Assembly: GCA_030524345.1 (NCBI GenBank)
Contig: JAUNGP010000009.1
Coordinates: 1 to 64,000, forward strand
DNA length: 64,000 nt
DNA from: Clostridia bacterium
Lineage (GTDB): Bacteria; Bacillota; Clostridia; TANB77; CAG-465
Direction of reading: 5' to 3'
Within the stretch, counting starts at the first letter, position 1. Each line of letters starts with the position of its first letter. The position numbers and the translations under genes were made by a program. Shown here one piece after another: positions 7,882 through 17,093 of the stretch. Below the pieces are notes generated by a model. It worked only from the letters and a program-made list of their open reading frames with translations, had not been told where the DNA came from and searched no databases.

Positions 7882-10095
7882 TTATACTACTGGTTCTTCT
7901 GAATTTTCCCTATCAGGGTTATCTCTATTAGGATTTGCAGTACGTTCTTCTGCTTCTACTTTCTTTTCCGCATCTTTTCTCAAATCATATTGATCTTGAT
8001 AGCTATCTCTTGTAGTCTCTGAACAATATCTCTCCATTCTAGGTCCAGATGCATTCATTCTTCCTGTGCCTATCATAATATGCATTTCCTCTTCAGTAAG
8101 TAGCATATCATCAGTAACGGCTTCACCACGGGCCAAAGCATCATCTATTGCACTTGCCTTATCAGAGATTGCATCTATTCTGTCTCTCATTGTTACCACT
8201 TCAGGAATGTTTGCCTCATCAATGTCTGGTAAATCACTTTCTGGTACGCCATATGCTATATATTGATTATATTTTGCATAGTCCTCAAATGTAAGTTCTT
8301 CACCTGCATCTATTTTTGCTTGTATCTCATCTCTAAATATTTCTCTTTCCCTATCAAATTTAGCGTTTATTTTTTCTTCTCTTTCATCTAATATATCTTC
8401 ATCATCTCTTGTTTGACCGCTTAAATCTTCTTCTAGATCAGGCTCTTCTTCAGGTGCTTCTTGCCTACGTGTTGGATCTGCTTTTACTTTTTCTGCTACT
8501 CTTTCAATTTCTTTTGTAAGAGCCAAAGCTTTACCAGTTCTTACAACACTTCCAAATACTCTCTCAAATCCCTTATTATCGTCAGCCATTCTCTCAGTCA
8601 TTAAATTAATAGTCTCTTTTAAACTGTCTTTTTCCTCTTTAGAAGTTGCAGGATCCTTAAGTTTTGCCCTCATTTTTTCTATCTCTTGAGACGCTTCTTC
8701 TTGAGATTCTTTGAAATCTTCTATTGCTTTATCAAACATTTTTCTTGTTGCCTCTGGAATATTATCATAATCATATATTACTTGTGGCTTTTTCTGCCAG
8801 AATTTCCATCCTGTATTAGGATCAAAGTATTTTTGTAATTCTTTAAACTCTGGACTTCTATTATCCATCTTTAAAACAAGTGATAATGGATGTCTACCAT
8901 CAGGCTTTTTAGAATCTTTTGCGACTAAATCTGCCATTTCCATAGTTGAGTCAGATATCGTACTTGCATATTCACTTAATAGATTTCTATCTGCCTGACT
9001 TAACTCACTACCTTTTTCATCTAATGTTTTAGTTGCTTTTTCTATAATTTCAAGACCACCATGTTTCAAACATATTTTTCTTTGCTCTGGTGTAAATGTA
9101 CTATATTTTCTCATATACTCAAGTGCTTGTCTTGCAGTCATTTCTGTTCCATTGAACTTTAATATAGCGTCAGTTTCACCAAGGATTTCTTCCTCTGTTG
9201 GAACATGCTCTTCTTCTCCTGGTTGTTGAGGCTGTCCTTGCTGTGGTTGACCTTGTTGTTGTGCAGGAGCTCCACCACCTGCTACTGGGGCACCGCCACC
9301 TTGTTGTCTTTGACCACCGCCTTGTTGCTGACCCTGTGGTTGACCTTGCTGTCCTGCTCCAGGATTTTGACCGCCTTCTTGCCCTTCTCCTTGCTCATGT
9401 CCTTCTCTATCTTGTCTTCCACCATTTTGCTCTTGGCCTTCTCTTTCCTCGTCTTCTCTTTTCTTAGAATTACGAACAGCCCATCCGCCAAATCTTTCTT
9501 GACATGTAACATTTAAAGCTTCTTTTTGATATGTAATTGTTTCTCTTGCATGTGACATTCTTTGTCCCATTACTTTTAATTGCTCAGGAAACTTAGTTTT
9601 AAAATACTCACGTTTTTTAGTAAGTTCAGCTAATGATTTTTGTTCGGCTTCAGTAAGCTCTGGATTTTCAGAATTCTCTTCATGCGCCCTTTGTTTATCT
9701 TCTAATGCTTTTATCTCCTGTTCAACTTTTTCAGCTTCTTTTTGTGCCTCTTCTTTTAGCTTATCTAATTGCTTTTGCATTGCTTCTAATAACTTTTGCT
9801 CTCTTTTGAAGAATTCCCCTGAAACTTCTCTTACTTGTTTTAAAATTTCTTCTGATATCACAGTGTCTTTTGCAGCTTCTACTCTTTGCTCAACCAAAGT
9901 ATTTTCCTCTGGAGTTAAATGATCAAGATCTTGAATTGTTCCATCTGCATATAAAGTATTTATAATCGCTACTCTTTCTGCATCTGTCATCTCTAATTCA
10001 ATTTGGTCTAAATTAATTCCAGATTTTAACCTCTCAGACATATTCTCAGAATATTCTCTTAAATCTTTTGTTAGATTTGTTACTTGTTCTTCCAT
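7882..10095 (-). CDS. Large acidic coiled-coil protein with Gly/Gln-rich centre, unknown
   Basis: I do not recognise this 737-residue protein. Residues about 85-165 form a long charged helix likely to coil. Residues about 212-293 are low complexity, starting with an Arg/Glu-rich basic-acidic stretch and passing into Gly/Gln/Pro repeats (GQQQGGGQ, QGQPQQGQPQQ). Residues about 300-560 are helical with Glu/Lys runs, and the C-terminus is acidic. There is no signal peptide or membrane segment, so it should be cytoplasmic. GGAGGAG precedes the ATG. A 39-residue ORF lies 21 bases upstream, and the pair has its own promoter and terminator. A scaffold or disordered-linker role is a guess. Confidence 0.8.
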   Translation of the reverse strand: MEEQVTNLTKDLREYSENMSERLKSGINLDQIELEMTDAERVAIINTLYADGTIQDLDHLTPEENTLVEQRVEAAKDTVISEEILKQVREVSGEFFKREQKLLEAMQKQLDKLKEEAQKEAEKVEQEIKALEDKQRAHEENSENPELTEAEQKSLAELTKKREYFKTKFPEQLKVMGQRMSHARETITYQKEALNVTCQERFGGWAVRNSKKREDEEREGQEQNGGRQDREGHEQGEGQEGGQNPGAGQQGQPQGQQQGGGQRQQGGGAPVAGGGAPAQQQGQPQQGQPQQPGEEEHVPTEEEILGETDAILKFNGTEMTARQALEYMRKYSTFTPEQRKICLKHGGLEIIEKATKTLDEKGSELSQADRNLLSEYASTISDSTMEMADLVAKDSKKPDGRHPLSLVLKMDNRSPEFKELQKYFDPNTGWKFWQKKPQVIYDYDNIPEATRKMFDKAIEDFKESQEEASQEIEKMRAKLKDPATSKEEKDSLKETINLMTERMADDNKGFERVFGSVVRTGKALALTKEIERVAEKVKADPTRRQEAPEEEPDLEEDLSGQTRDDEDILDEREEKINAKFDREREIFRDEIQAKIDAGEELTFEDYAKYNQYIAYGVPESDLPDIDEANIPEVVTMRDRIDAISDKASAIDDALARGEAVTDDMLLTEEEMHIMIGTGRMNASGPRMERYCSETTRDSYQDQYDLRKDAEKKVEAEERTANPNRDNPDRENSEEPVV

Positions 10096-10116
10096 AATTT
10101 TTTCTCCTCCCTATAC

Positions 10117-10236
10117 TTAATATACTAACTCTTTAAGTGATGCAATAAAATCATTAAAGCTATCATCAGCTTGCTCAAGCACCTCTGTAGCATCTTCTAG
10201 TTCTTTAAATTTTGCCTCTATCTCCTCAATTGACAT
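10117..10236 (-). CDS. 39-residue acidic helical small protein
   Basis: A short ORF (MSIEEIEAKFKELEDATEVL..., ending KELVY) preceded by AGGTGGAG and a consensus promoter 30 bases upstream. Its heptad-like Ile/Leu/Phe spacing predicts one amphipathic helix. It sits just before the 737-residue coiled-coil gene and is probably co-transcribed, so it may bind that protein. No family is recognised. Confidence 0.65.
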   Translation of the reverse strand: MSIEEIEAKFKELEDATEVLEQADDSFNDFIASLKELVY

Positions 10237-10265
10237 ATACACTCCACCTTTCATCTCTAATTTTA

Positions 10266-10294
10266 ATTATAATACATATATTAAAAAAAGTCAA
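10266..10294 (-). promoter_or_regulatory. Promoter of the 39-aa/737-aa unit
   Basis: TTGACT (10289-10294), 17-base spacer, TATAAT (10266-10271). The -35 hexamer is part of the stem of the upstream galE terminator. Confidence 0.7.
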
Positions 10295-10338
10295 CACTTT
10301 TCTAGTAGCATATTTTCTTAATTTATAAGTGTGTTGAC
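10283..10338 (-). terminator. Long-loop terminator after galE
   Basis: AAGTGTGTTGAC (10327-10338) can pair with GTCAACACTT (10290-10299) across a long AT-rich loop, followed by a run of seven U in the minus direction. The stem's 3' arm overlaps the next promoter. Confidence 0.5.
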
Positions 10339-10358
10339 CTTGTTTAAATTTACATAAT

Positions 10359-11363
10359 TTATTTTAATTGCTTTTGAAAATTCCAACTATCTTTACACAT
10401 ATCTTCTAATGTTCTTTTGGCTTCAAATCCAAGTTCTACCTTTGCCTTCGTTGGATCAGAATAACATGTTGCTATATCTCCTGCTCTTCTTGGTGCTATT
10501 TTATATGGTATCCTAACGTGGTTTGCTTTCTCAAAAGCTTTCACCATATCAAGTACACTATATCCAACGCCAGTACCAAGATTATATATATGCATTCCTT
10601 GTTTATCTTTTCTTAATTTATCCAAAGCTTTCAAATGTCCAATTGCAAGATCTACGACATGTATATAATCTCTGACTCCAGTTCCATCAGGTGTATTATA
10701 ATCATTACCAAATACAGATAATTCTTTTAATGTTCCATCGGCAACTCTAGCAATATATGGCATTAAGTTTGCAGGAATTCCTTTTGGTTCTTCCCCTATC
10801 AAACCACTTTCATGTGCACCGACTGGATTAAAATATCTTAAAATAGCAATATTCCACTCATTATCAGAATGATACAAATCTTTTAAAATCTGTTCTACCA
10901 TAAGTTTAGAAGTCCCATATGGGTTTGTGGTATTTCCAGTCTTAGTATCTTCAGTAATCGGAACTACCTCTGGATCTCCATAAACGGTAGCAGAAGAGCT
11001 AAATACGATACTTTTTACATTAAATTTTTTCATTGTATCCAGTAATACCAAAACAGTAGAGACATTATTAATATAGTATTCTACTGGTTTCTGAACAGAT
11101 TCCCCAACAGCTTTATATGCAGCAAAATCAATGACAGCCTCTATCTGATTTTCTGAAAATATTCTCTCTAATAATTCTCTATCTATCATATTCCCTTCAT
11201 AAAATTGAAAGTCTTTTCCTGTTATCTTCTTAATATTATCTAATGCCCTTTGATCACTATTTGAAAAATTATCTAATAATACTAATTCTTCTCCTCTTTC
11301 CAAAAGTTCTACACTTGTATGTGAGCCAATATACCCAGCTCCACCAGTTATTAAAATTGCCAT
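10359..11363 (-). CDS. galE: UDP-glucose 4-epimerase GalE
   Basis: GalE interconverts UDP-glucose and UDP-galactose, here the likely source of UDP-Galp for the Glf mutase at 15542-16699. The 334-residue protein has the NAD-binding GGAGYIGSH at 5-13, the catalytic SSATVYG and NPYGTSK (Tyr-xxx-Lys) and the RYFNPVGAH motif. The start at 11363 follows GAGGGGGAAAT; an upstream in-frame codon at 11420 falls in the promoter and is rejected. It has its own promoter, so it can be expressed apart from the polysaccharide genes upstream. Confidence 0.95.
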   Translation of the reverse strand: MAILITGGAGYIGSHTSVELLERGEELVLLDNFSNSDQRALDNIKKITGKDFQFYEGNMIDRELLERIFSENQIEAVIDFAAYKAVGESVQKPVEYYINNVSTVLVLLDTMKKFNVKSIVFSSSATVYGDPEVVPITEDTKTGNTTNPYGTSKLMVEQILKDLYHSDNEWNIAILRYFNPVGAHESGLIGEEPKGIPANLMPYIARVADGTLKELSVFGNDYNTPDGTGVRDYIHVVDLAIGHLKALDKLRKDKQGMHIYNLGTGVGYSVLDMVKAFEKANHVRIPYKIAPRRAGDIATCYSDPTKAKVELGFEAKRTLEDMCKDSWNFQKQLK

Positions 11364-11391
11364 ATTTATTTCCCCCTCTAATTCGAATTTA

Positions 11392-11420
11392 ATTATAACA
11401 ATAATCATATCAAAAGTCAA
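11392..11420 (-). promoter_or_regulatory. Promoter of galE
   Basis: TTGACT (11415-11420), 17-base spacer, perfect TATAAT (11392-11397), 29 bases before the galE ATG. Confidence 0.7.
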
Positions 11421-11438
11421 TTCATATGATTTTCTAAC

Positions 11439-12575
11439 TTAGGCTTCCAAAAGCTTATCTAAGAATTCTTTCCATTCCTTAGAAATATTTGATACAAAAA
11501 ACTTTTCTGCAGTTTTTCTAGCTTTAGTACCAAATTCTACTCTTTTTACGCTATCCTCGATTAGCATACATGCTTCTTCTGCCATTTGATTTTCATTCCT
11601 ATCATCTACTAAAATTCCATCTTCTTTATTTGTAATAATTTCTCTTGGACCAACATCAATATCATAACTCACGCAAGGTACATTATGAGCCATAGCCTCA
11701 ACAATGACAAGAGAAAAGCTTTCCGATTTTGAGGTAAGCAAAAATATAGATGAATGATCAAGCTCATGTTCAATTTCATCACTTGTCAGCCTTCCAGTAA
11801 GTATTACTTTATCTTTAAGACCTAGTGATAGAATTTGCTTCTCCAATTTTTCTCTTTGGCTTCCCTCTCCAATTATTTTTAAACACCAATCAGGATGTTT
11901 TTTCTCAATAATAGAATACACATTAATAAGAGAGGTGAAGTCCTTTACTGGCTCTAGCCTTCCAACACTAATAATCTGCTTATTATGTAAGTTTGTCCCT
12001 TCTCCATGATAATCACTGATCATATTAGGTATTAGAACCACTCTTGGTCTCTCTCGACACTCTCTAAACCACGTCTCATATAACTCCCTTGCCCTTTCTG
12101 TCATGACAATAAGATAATCTACATTTTTAAAAGATTTTTTCACTTTTCTTTTATACTGATTTGTATTAATATAGGAATGTTCTTGAGATATAACAACAAT
12201 ATCCTTTCTTTTAATTTGCTTTGAAAATTCTATTCTAGATGAAATTAAAATATCTGTGTCTAATTCATCTACAATTTTGCCAATTCTAAAAAATTTAGTA
12301 TAAAGAATCTTAAGTCCTTTTTTTAGCTCACTAAAAAGTTTCTTTACTTGAAATTTTTTCAATGCTTGTACTATTTCTTTATGATTTGGACCATAATCAA
12401 ATATATATCTTACTTTTATTCTACTATCTAATTTGTAAAAGGGCTTTCCCAAAATATTATATAGTGAAATGATTTCAATTTCATATTGATCAGCAAGACT
12501 ATTTACAAGCGTACTCACTTGTTTTTCTATTCCCCCATAATTTAGATGTAGCATTAAAAAAGTTATTTTGTTCAT
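11439..12575 (-). CDS. GT4 glycosyltransferase
   Basis: A 378-residue GT-B enzyme with an N-terminal NYGGIEKQV acceptor-loop motif, the donor-site SVGRLEPVKDF and the C-terminal E-x7-E element (ESFSLVIVEAMAHNVP). It transfers a sugar from a nucleotide donor to a glycan acceptor; the sugar cannot be read from sequence. The ATG at 12575 has AAGGAG 6 bases ahead. An alternative ATG at 12593 overlaps the upstream stop as ATGA but lacks a good ribosome site. It is the last gene of the GtrB-like/GT4 pair. Confidence 0.8.
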   Translation of the reverse strand: MNKITFLMLHLNYGGIEKQVSTLVNSLADQYEIEIISLYNILGKPFYKLDSRIKVRYIFDYGPNHKEIVQALKKFQVKKLFSELKKGLKILYTKFFRIGKIVDELDTDILISSRIEFSKQIKRKDIVVISQEHSYINTNQYKRKVKKSFKNVDYLIVMTERARELYETWFRECRERPRVVLIPNMISDYHGEGTNLHNKQIISVGRLEPVKDFTSLINVYSIIEKKHPDWCLKIIGEGSQREKLEKQILSLGLKDKVILTGRLTSDEIEHELDHSSIFLLTSKSESFSLVIVEAMAHNVPCVSYDIDVGPREIITNKEDGILVDDRNENQMAEEACMLIEDSVKRVEFGTKARKTAEKFFVSNISKEWKEFLDKLLEA

Positions 12576-12589
12576 CTTTTTCTCCTTTA

Positions 12590-13525
12590 TCATTCTATAT
12601 TTATTTTCTCATCTATAATGTATTCTGGTCTTCCTTTATTTTCATCATAAATTCTAGAGATGTATTCGGACATGATCCAAATAGAAAGTAGTTGAACTCC
12701 AGCAAAAAAGGTAATAGCAACCATAATAGAAGCCCATCCAGGAGTTAAGTTTCCAAACTGAAAAATATAAGCAAGCAAAGCATATATTAACAACAGAAAA
12801 GATATCAGTATTGAGAACATTCCGATATATCCGACCAATTTTAAAGGCTTTGTTGAAAAACCAATAATACCATCTGATGCAAGTTTTAACATTTTCTTTA
12901 ATGGGTACTTAGTTTTTCCGGCAAACCTCTTTTGTCTTTCATATTCATATGCCTTTTGCTTAAATCCTACCCAACTAAAAAGCCCTCTAAAAAATTTATT
13001 ATGTTCTGGTAGTTCATTCATTACGTCTACTACTTTTCTATCAACAAGCCTAAAATCTCCAGTATCTTTTGGTATCTCAACATCAGATAATGCATTCAAT
13101 GTCTTATAAAACATCTTAGCAGAAATTAATTTAAAACCAGATTCTCCTTTTCTAGATTTTCTTTTTCCATATATAATCTGATTCCCATCTTTCCAAAGCT
13201 TTAACATATCTGGTAAACATTCTGGTGGATCTTGTAGGTCTGCATCTATGATGAGTATAACATCTCCCGTAACTACCTTAAGGCCTGCAGAAACAGCATT
13301 TTGATGTCCAAAATTCCTTGAAAACGATATGATTTTTACTTTATGATCAGTGCGTGCTATCGTTTTTAGAATTTCCAAAGTTTTATCTTGACTACCATCA
13401 TTAATAAAAATAAATTCATAGTCATATTCTGGCAATTTATATACAACTTCTTTGATTCTTTTATAGCATTCCTTTGATACTTCGGCCTCATTGTACATGG
13501 GAACCACAATTGAAATTTTTTTCAT
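12590..13525 (-). CDS. GtrB/DPM-like polyprenyl-phosphate glycosyltransferase
   Basis: The 311-residue protein has an N-terminal GT2 domain (VVPMYNEAE, NDGSQDKT, DADLQDPPE) and two C-terminal membrane helices (about 230-255 and 268-290), the layout of GtrB/YfdH enzymes. These attach one sugar to undecaprenyl phosphate on the cytoplasmic face, and a flippase then moves it outward for side-chain glycosylation by GT-C enzymes. AGGAG lies 7 bases before the ATG at 13525. The small carrier at 16715-17065 could be the matching flippase. Confidence 0.85.
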   Translation of the reverse strand: MKKISIVVPMYNEAEVSKECYKRIKEVVYKLPEYDYEFIFINDGSQDKTLEILKTIARTDHKVKIISFSRNFGHQNAVSAGLKVVTGDVILIIDADLQDPPECLPDMLKLWKDGNQIIYGKRKSRKGESGFKLISAKMFYKTLNALSDVEIPKDTGDFRLVDRKVVDVMNELPEHNKFFRGLFSWVGFKQKAYEYERQKRFAGKTKYPLKKMLKLASDGIIGFSTKPLKLVGYIGMFSILISFLLLIYALLAYIFQFGNLTPGWASIMVAITFFAGVQLLSIWIMSEYISRIYDENKGRPEYIIDEKINIE

Positions 13526-13552
13526 AATCAAACTCCTAAATCTAATATCTAA

Positions 13553-13581
13553 ATTATATCATTTAAAGATTTATGTGTAAA
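13553..13581 (-). promoter_or_regulatory. Promoter of the GtrB-like/GT4 pair
   Basis: TTTACA (13576-13581), 17-base spacer, perfect TATAAT (13553-13558), 27 bases before the start codon. The rest of the 147-base gap up to 13672 is AT-rich with no other clear signal. Confidence 0.6.
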
Positions 13582-13672
13582 CAGATTTTTTGCTAATTTA
13601 TTTGCTTTTTTGAAAAAATATATTACTATATAAACTGAAACATTTTTTCATTTTATACAATAATATATTTTT

Positions 13673-14464
13673 TTATTTATTTGTATTAATAGCATTTTTA
13701 TACTGTCTCATCAACATTTTAGCAATTACTTTAGGCCAAAATTTAAGAAACATTTGATAATCTTCTTCTAACCTTTTATTACTCTCTATTGTTGCGGAAG
13801 TTTCAGATTCTTCATGAATCCTATGAAACATTAAATATTCTGGTATATATTCAAAACTTCCTTTATATTGAATACACGCAAGCCACGTATCCCAATCAAT
13901 ATTAGATTTCATGCCCGTTTTATAAGGTGTTTTTCCAACAATTTTAGTATTTAGAGTAACACTTGGGCAACATATAGAATTTCCAAAGGCCAGAGCTATC
14001 TTTTTAAAGAATTTAGACCTCTTAAAAAACTTTAACGGAAAAAGTAACATCTCTTTAATTTTTAAATTTTTTGTAAGATTAATCACTTTTCCCTCTTTTA
14101 TTTCCTGATATTTTGTAAATAAAATGACAATATCCTCTCTTTTACTGTTACTTATTCTCTCCATTATTTTTTCTAAATAACTTTCTGAATATACATCATC
14201 TTGATGAATAATAGTAACATAATCTGTATCTGTTTTACTTACGGCAAAATTCCAGTCTTCACCAATTCCTTTTTTACCATTATTGATGTATAACTTAATA
14301 TGATATTTATCCGCAAGTGATGTAATATACTCGTTTGGAGTTGAAGTACTCATGATAACATTCGACTTTACCTTTTGATTGATGATTGATTTAATACACT
14401 CTTCCAAATATTTTGATTCCTTATATGCACATATAGCAAATGTATGATTTATATTATTTTCCAT
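13673..14464 (-). CDS. GT2 glycosyltransferase
   Basis: A 263-residue GT-A enzyme. FAICAYKESKYLEECIKSI opens the fold and the metal-binding IIHQDD (D-x-D-like, QDD) follows a GEDWNFAV segment. The fold is standard for family 2, but sugar and acceptor are unknown. The ATG at 14464 is preferred because GGAGG lies 8 bases ahead, whereas earlier in-frame starts overlap the ribosome site. A hairpin separates it from the upstream GT2 gene, so it may be expressed at a lower level. Confidence 0.8.
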   Translation of the reverse strand: MENNINHTFAICAYKESKYLEECIKSIINQKVKSNVIMSTSTPNEYITSLADKYHIKLYINNGKKGIGEDWNFAVSKTDTDYVTIIHQDDVYSESYLEKIMERISNSKREDIVILFTKYQEIKEGKVINLTKNLKIKEMLLFPLKFFKRSKFFKKIALAFGNSICCPSVTLNTKIVGKTPYKTGMKSNIDWDTWLACIQYKGSFEYIPEYLMFHRIHEESETSATIESNKRLEEDYQMFLKFWPKVIAKMLMRQYKNAINTNK

Positions 14465-14479
14465 ATTCATATCCTCCAC

Positions 14480-14509
14480 AAAAAATACAACACAAATTGT
14501 GCTGTATTT
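14480..14509 (-). terminator. Hairpin between two GT2 genes (attenuating terminator)
   Basis: AAATACAACACAA (14483-14495) and TTGTGCTGTATTT (14497-14509) pair with one G-U wobble, followed by a U run in the minus direction, directly behind the 14511-15545 stop codon and just before the next ribosome site. Partial read-through is likely, since I see no separate promoter for the next gene. Confidence 0.6.
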
Positions 14510-14510
14510 A

Positions 14511-15545
14511 TTACCACTTGATGTCTATTTTTAATACATTTATCATAAATTTATAACATAGCAAAAATGGTCTAAATAGATGTAATACATACACTTTCTT
14601 CATAACCGCACTTCTAAAATTACACTTATGCTTTAAAGTATACCCTATATTTAAGTATTTCGATTTTCTCCATAAACTAAAATTCTCATTTAAAAATTTT
14701 CGATTCTTTTTTAATTCTTGTGAAAAGTTACAATTCTTGTCACTCGATATTCGAAACATAAGCGATATACCAAAATGCACAAAAGCCATGTCATCTATAA
14801 TTTCTAAAAGTTTTTTTCCATTTTTATTACTAGCATATATCTTTTTAATCTCTATCATTGCATCCTGCGTAGAAGCAATTTGCTCCTGCTTAATTGTAGT
14901 AATAATAGAGCCTGCTCTTATCATGTAATAATATAGGGCTGCATCAATAAAAGCGATCTTTTTTACATTTAAATATGCCAAAAGTTGAAACATCATATCA
15001 TCTAATATTTTAGGTGGTTTTTCTAAATTTTTCATACTTTTCAAAACTTTAGCTTTAAACAGTTTATTCCAAGGCGCTCCATTAATGGAAATAATATCTT
15101 CTGGATTCTTACTCATATCAATTACTTTTCCGTTATATTGAGTCATTTCTGTAGAAAAGATATGCTCAGTTTCCGTATCCACTCGATAAAATCCACAAAC
15201 AGTAATATCTGCATTTGTCTTTTTGGCTGCAGTATACAATTTTTCTGCATAATCTAGAGCAACATAATCATCAGAATCCACAAAAGCAATATAGTCACCA
15301 GTTGCTTTTCTAATTCCATCATATCTTCCTTTCCAGACCCCTTCATTTTTCTTATCTATAATGACTACCTTATCTGGATATTTTTCTTGATAATCTTTTA
15401 ACATATTCAAGCAATTATCTGGAGAACCATCATTGATACATATAATTTCTATATCTTGCAATGTTTGGTTTACCAAACTGTCCATGCTTCTTTTTAAATA
15501 TTTTTCTACTTTATAAACTGGTACAATAATGCTTACCTTTTTCAT
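14511..15545 (-). CDS. GT2 glycosyltransferase
   Basis: A 344-residue GT-A enzyme with the canonical IIVPVYKVEKYL, INDGSPDNC and the metal-binding FVDSDDY (DxD) motif at about 91-97. Such enzymes are common in capsule and wall-glycan loci. It starts by overlapping the glf stop codon (ATGA), so glf and this gene are translationally coupled. A galactofuranosyltransferase role using the Glf product is attractive but is inference from this coupling. Confidence 0.85.
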   Translation of the reverse strand: MKKVSIIVPVYKVEKYLKRSMDSLVNQTLQDIEIICINDGSPDNCLNMLKDYQEKYPDKVVIIDKKNEGVWKGRYDGIRKATGDYIAFVDSDDYVALDYAEKLYTAAKKTNADITVCGFYRVDTETEHIFSTEMTQYNGKVIDMSKNPEDIISINGAPWNKLFKAKVLKSMKNLEKPPKILDDMMFQLLAYLNVKKIAFIDAALYYYMIRAGSIITTIKQEQIASTQDAMIEIKKIYASNKNGKKLLEIIDDMAFVHFGISLMFRISSDKNCNFSQELKKNRKFLNENFSLWRKSKYLNIGYTLKHKCNFRSAVMKKVYVLHLFRPFLLCYKFMINVLKIDIKW

Positions 15546-16699
15546 TCTTCCACCTCTTCTACTAAATTTAGCGCTCTATCTATTACAGCATCCATATTAT
15601 AATATTTATATTCAGCTAGTCTTCCACACAAATAAAAGTTTTTGATATTTGCCAAATCATTGACGTATTGGTTATATAATTCCAAATTCTCTTTTTGAAC
15701 AATTGGATAATAAGGATCAGACTTAGTATTTTGATAATCATATTTTAAAGGATACTCTTTTAAAATTGTAGTTTTATGATCTAATTTTTGATTTGTTAAA
15801 TATTTAAATTCTGTTATTCTTGTAAATTTTTCTGAGGTATTATAATTAACAACAGAATTTGTTTGATAATAGTCTTTATCATATTGCTCAAAAACCAAAT
15901 TTAAAGATCGATATGGTAGTGCACCATATTGATAATTTAAAAGCTCGTCCACTGCTCCTGTAAAAAATACTTTTCCATGAAATTCTTCATTGTTTACAAA
16001 AGTTTTTCCATTTTCAAAATCAAGTTTTAAAATATCTAAAGCATTGGTATTTAGTTTGATTGTAATATTTTCATGATCAAGCATATTTTCAATAATTGAT
16101 GTAAACCCCTCTTTTGGCATATACTGAAATTGATCAGAAAAGTATCTATCGTCGTATCCTAAAACTACAGGTACTCTATTGATCACTGAATTATCAATTT
16201 TATCTACCGGCATTTCCCACTGTTTTGCTGTATACTCGGCAAACACTTTTTGGTATACATATTTACCAAATTCCTTTATGATAACATTGTTATGATTAAT
16301 TAAGTCCAAAATAGATACTTTTGTATTTTCTCCGAATTCTTGATTTAACACTTCTTTTATTTGATCAGCTTTCTCTTTTTCAAATAAAATTTCAAGAGAT
16401 TTATAATTAAATGGAATTGGAACAAGTTGTCCATCAATATTTCCAATTACTTTATGATCATATGGATAAAATTCACCAAACTTTTTTAAAAATTCAAATA
16501 CATTTTTCTTACTTGTATGAAATATATGTGGCCCATATAAATGAATTCTTACTCCATTTGTATCGTAGCATTCATACATATTACCAGCAATATGTGGCCT
16601 TTTATCAATTAACAAAACTTTTTTTCCACGTTCTGCCATCTTTCTAGAAATAGTCGCACCTGCAAATCCAGCACCAACTACCAAAACTTCATAATTCAC
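15542..16699 (-). CDS. glf: UDP-galactopyranose mutase Glf
   Basis: Glf is a FAD enzyme that converts UDP-galactopyranose into UDP-galactofuranose. The N-terminal dinucleotide motif VVGAGFAGAT, the RPHIAGNMY segment, YGPHIFHT and the C-terminal FLCGRLAEYKYYNMD are family hallmarks, and 385 residues is the usual length. The start is GTG (16699), with GGGGGAG 7 bases ahead. Its presence says the exported glycan contains galactofuranose. GalE downstream can supply the substrate. Confidence 0.95.
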   Translation of the reverse strand: MNYEVLVVGAGFAGATISRKMAERGKKVLLIDKRPHIAGNMYECYDTNGVRIHLYGPHIFHTSKKNVFEFLKKFGEFYPYDHKVIGNIDGQLVPIPFNYKSLEILFEKEKADQIKEVLNQEFGENTKVSILDLINHNNVIIKEFGKYVYQKVFAEYTAKQWEMPVDKIDNSVINRVPVVLGYDDRYFSDQFQYMPKEGFTSIIENMLDHENITIKLNTNALDILKLDFENGKTFVNNEEFHGKVFFTGAVDELLNYQYGALPYRSLNLVFEQYDKDYYQTNSVVNYNTSEKFTRITEFKYLTNQKLDHKTTILKEYPLKYDYQNTKSDPYYPIVQKENLELYNQYVNDLANIKNFYLCGRLAEYKYYNMDAVIDRALNLVEEVEE

Positions 16700-16714
16700 A
16701 ATAATCTCCCCCTA

Positions 16715-17065
16715 TTATTTTATATTCATACAAATGACACCTGAAATTGTTAATGCTATTCCTATAAATCCCATAATACTGATATTTTCATGAAATAGCC
16801 CCATAGCCATTAAGAGTATGATAATTTGAGATATTCCGGTGGCTATTGGTACAATATAACTTAGATCAAACATTGTCAGTATTTTCGTCCAAAGTAGAAA
16901 ACTTACAATATAGATTAAATACCCAAGTATACTAATAAAGCTCATTGACAAAGCAAAATTGCCATCTTTAATTCCCATTGTAGTAGATGAGCCACCAAGC
17001 TTTATTAAAGCCATTCCAGATGTAGTACAAACTAAATAAATAGCTACTAATATATATTTTAACAT
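16715..17065 (-). CDS. Small multidrug-resistance/EamA-like membrane carrier
   Basis: A 116-residue protein with four membrane helices, resembling EmrE-type and half-size EamA-type transporters (SGMALIKLGGSS near the N-terminus, SYIVPIATGISQ in the third helix). In glycan loci such half-size carriers (compare ArnE/ArnF) can flip undecaprenyl-phosphate sugars. Neighbours are Glf and a GT2/DUF2304 pair. A flippase role is thus inferred from context, not shown. The start at 17065 follows GAGGAGAAAG; the longer frame to 17107 is hydrophilic and overlaps the preceding gene. Confidence 0.7.
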   Translation of the reverse strand: MLKYILVAIYLVCTTSGMALIKLGGSSTTMGIKDGNFALSMSFISILGYLIYIVSFLLWTKILTMFDLSYIVPIATGISQIIILLMAMGLFHENISIMGFIGIALTISGVICMNIK

Positions 17066-17093
17066 ATTATTCTTTCTCCTCTTTATTAAAAAA

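Noticed and set aside
9198-9516. Two Leu-rich open frames on the plus strand
   Set aside because: They are the reverse complement of the Gly/Gln/Pro and Glu/Lys codons of the coiled-coil protein; the Leu runs are an artefact.
11364-11420. Longer start for galE
   Set aside because: The extra 19 residues are encoded by the galE promoter, and the NAD-binding motif begins right after the ATG at 11363.
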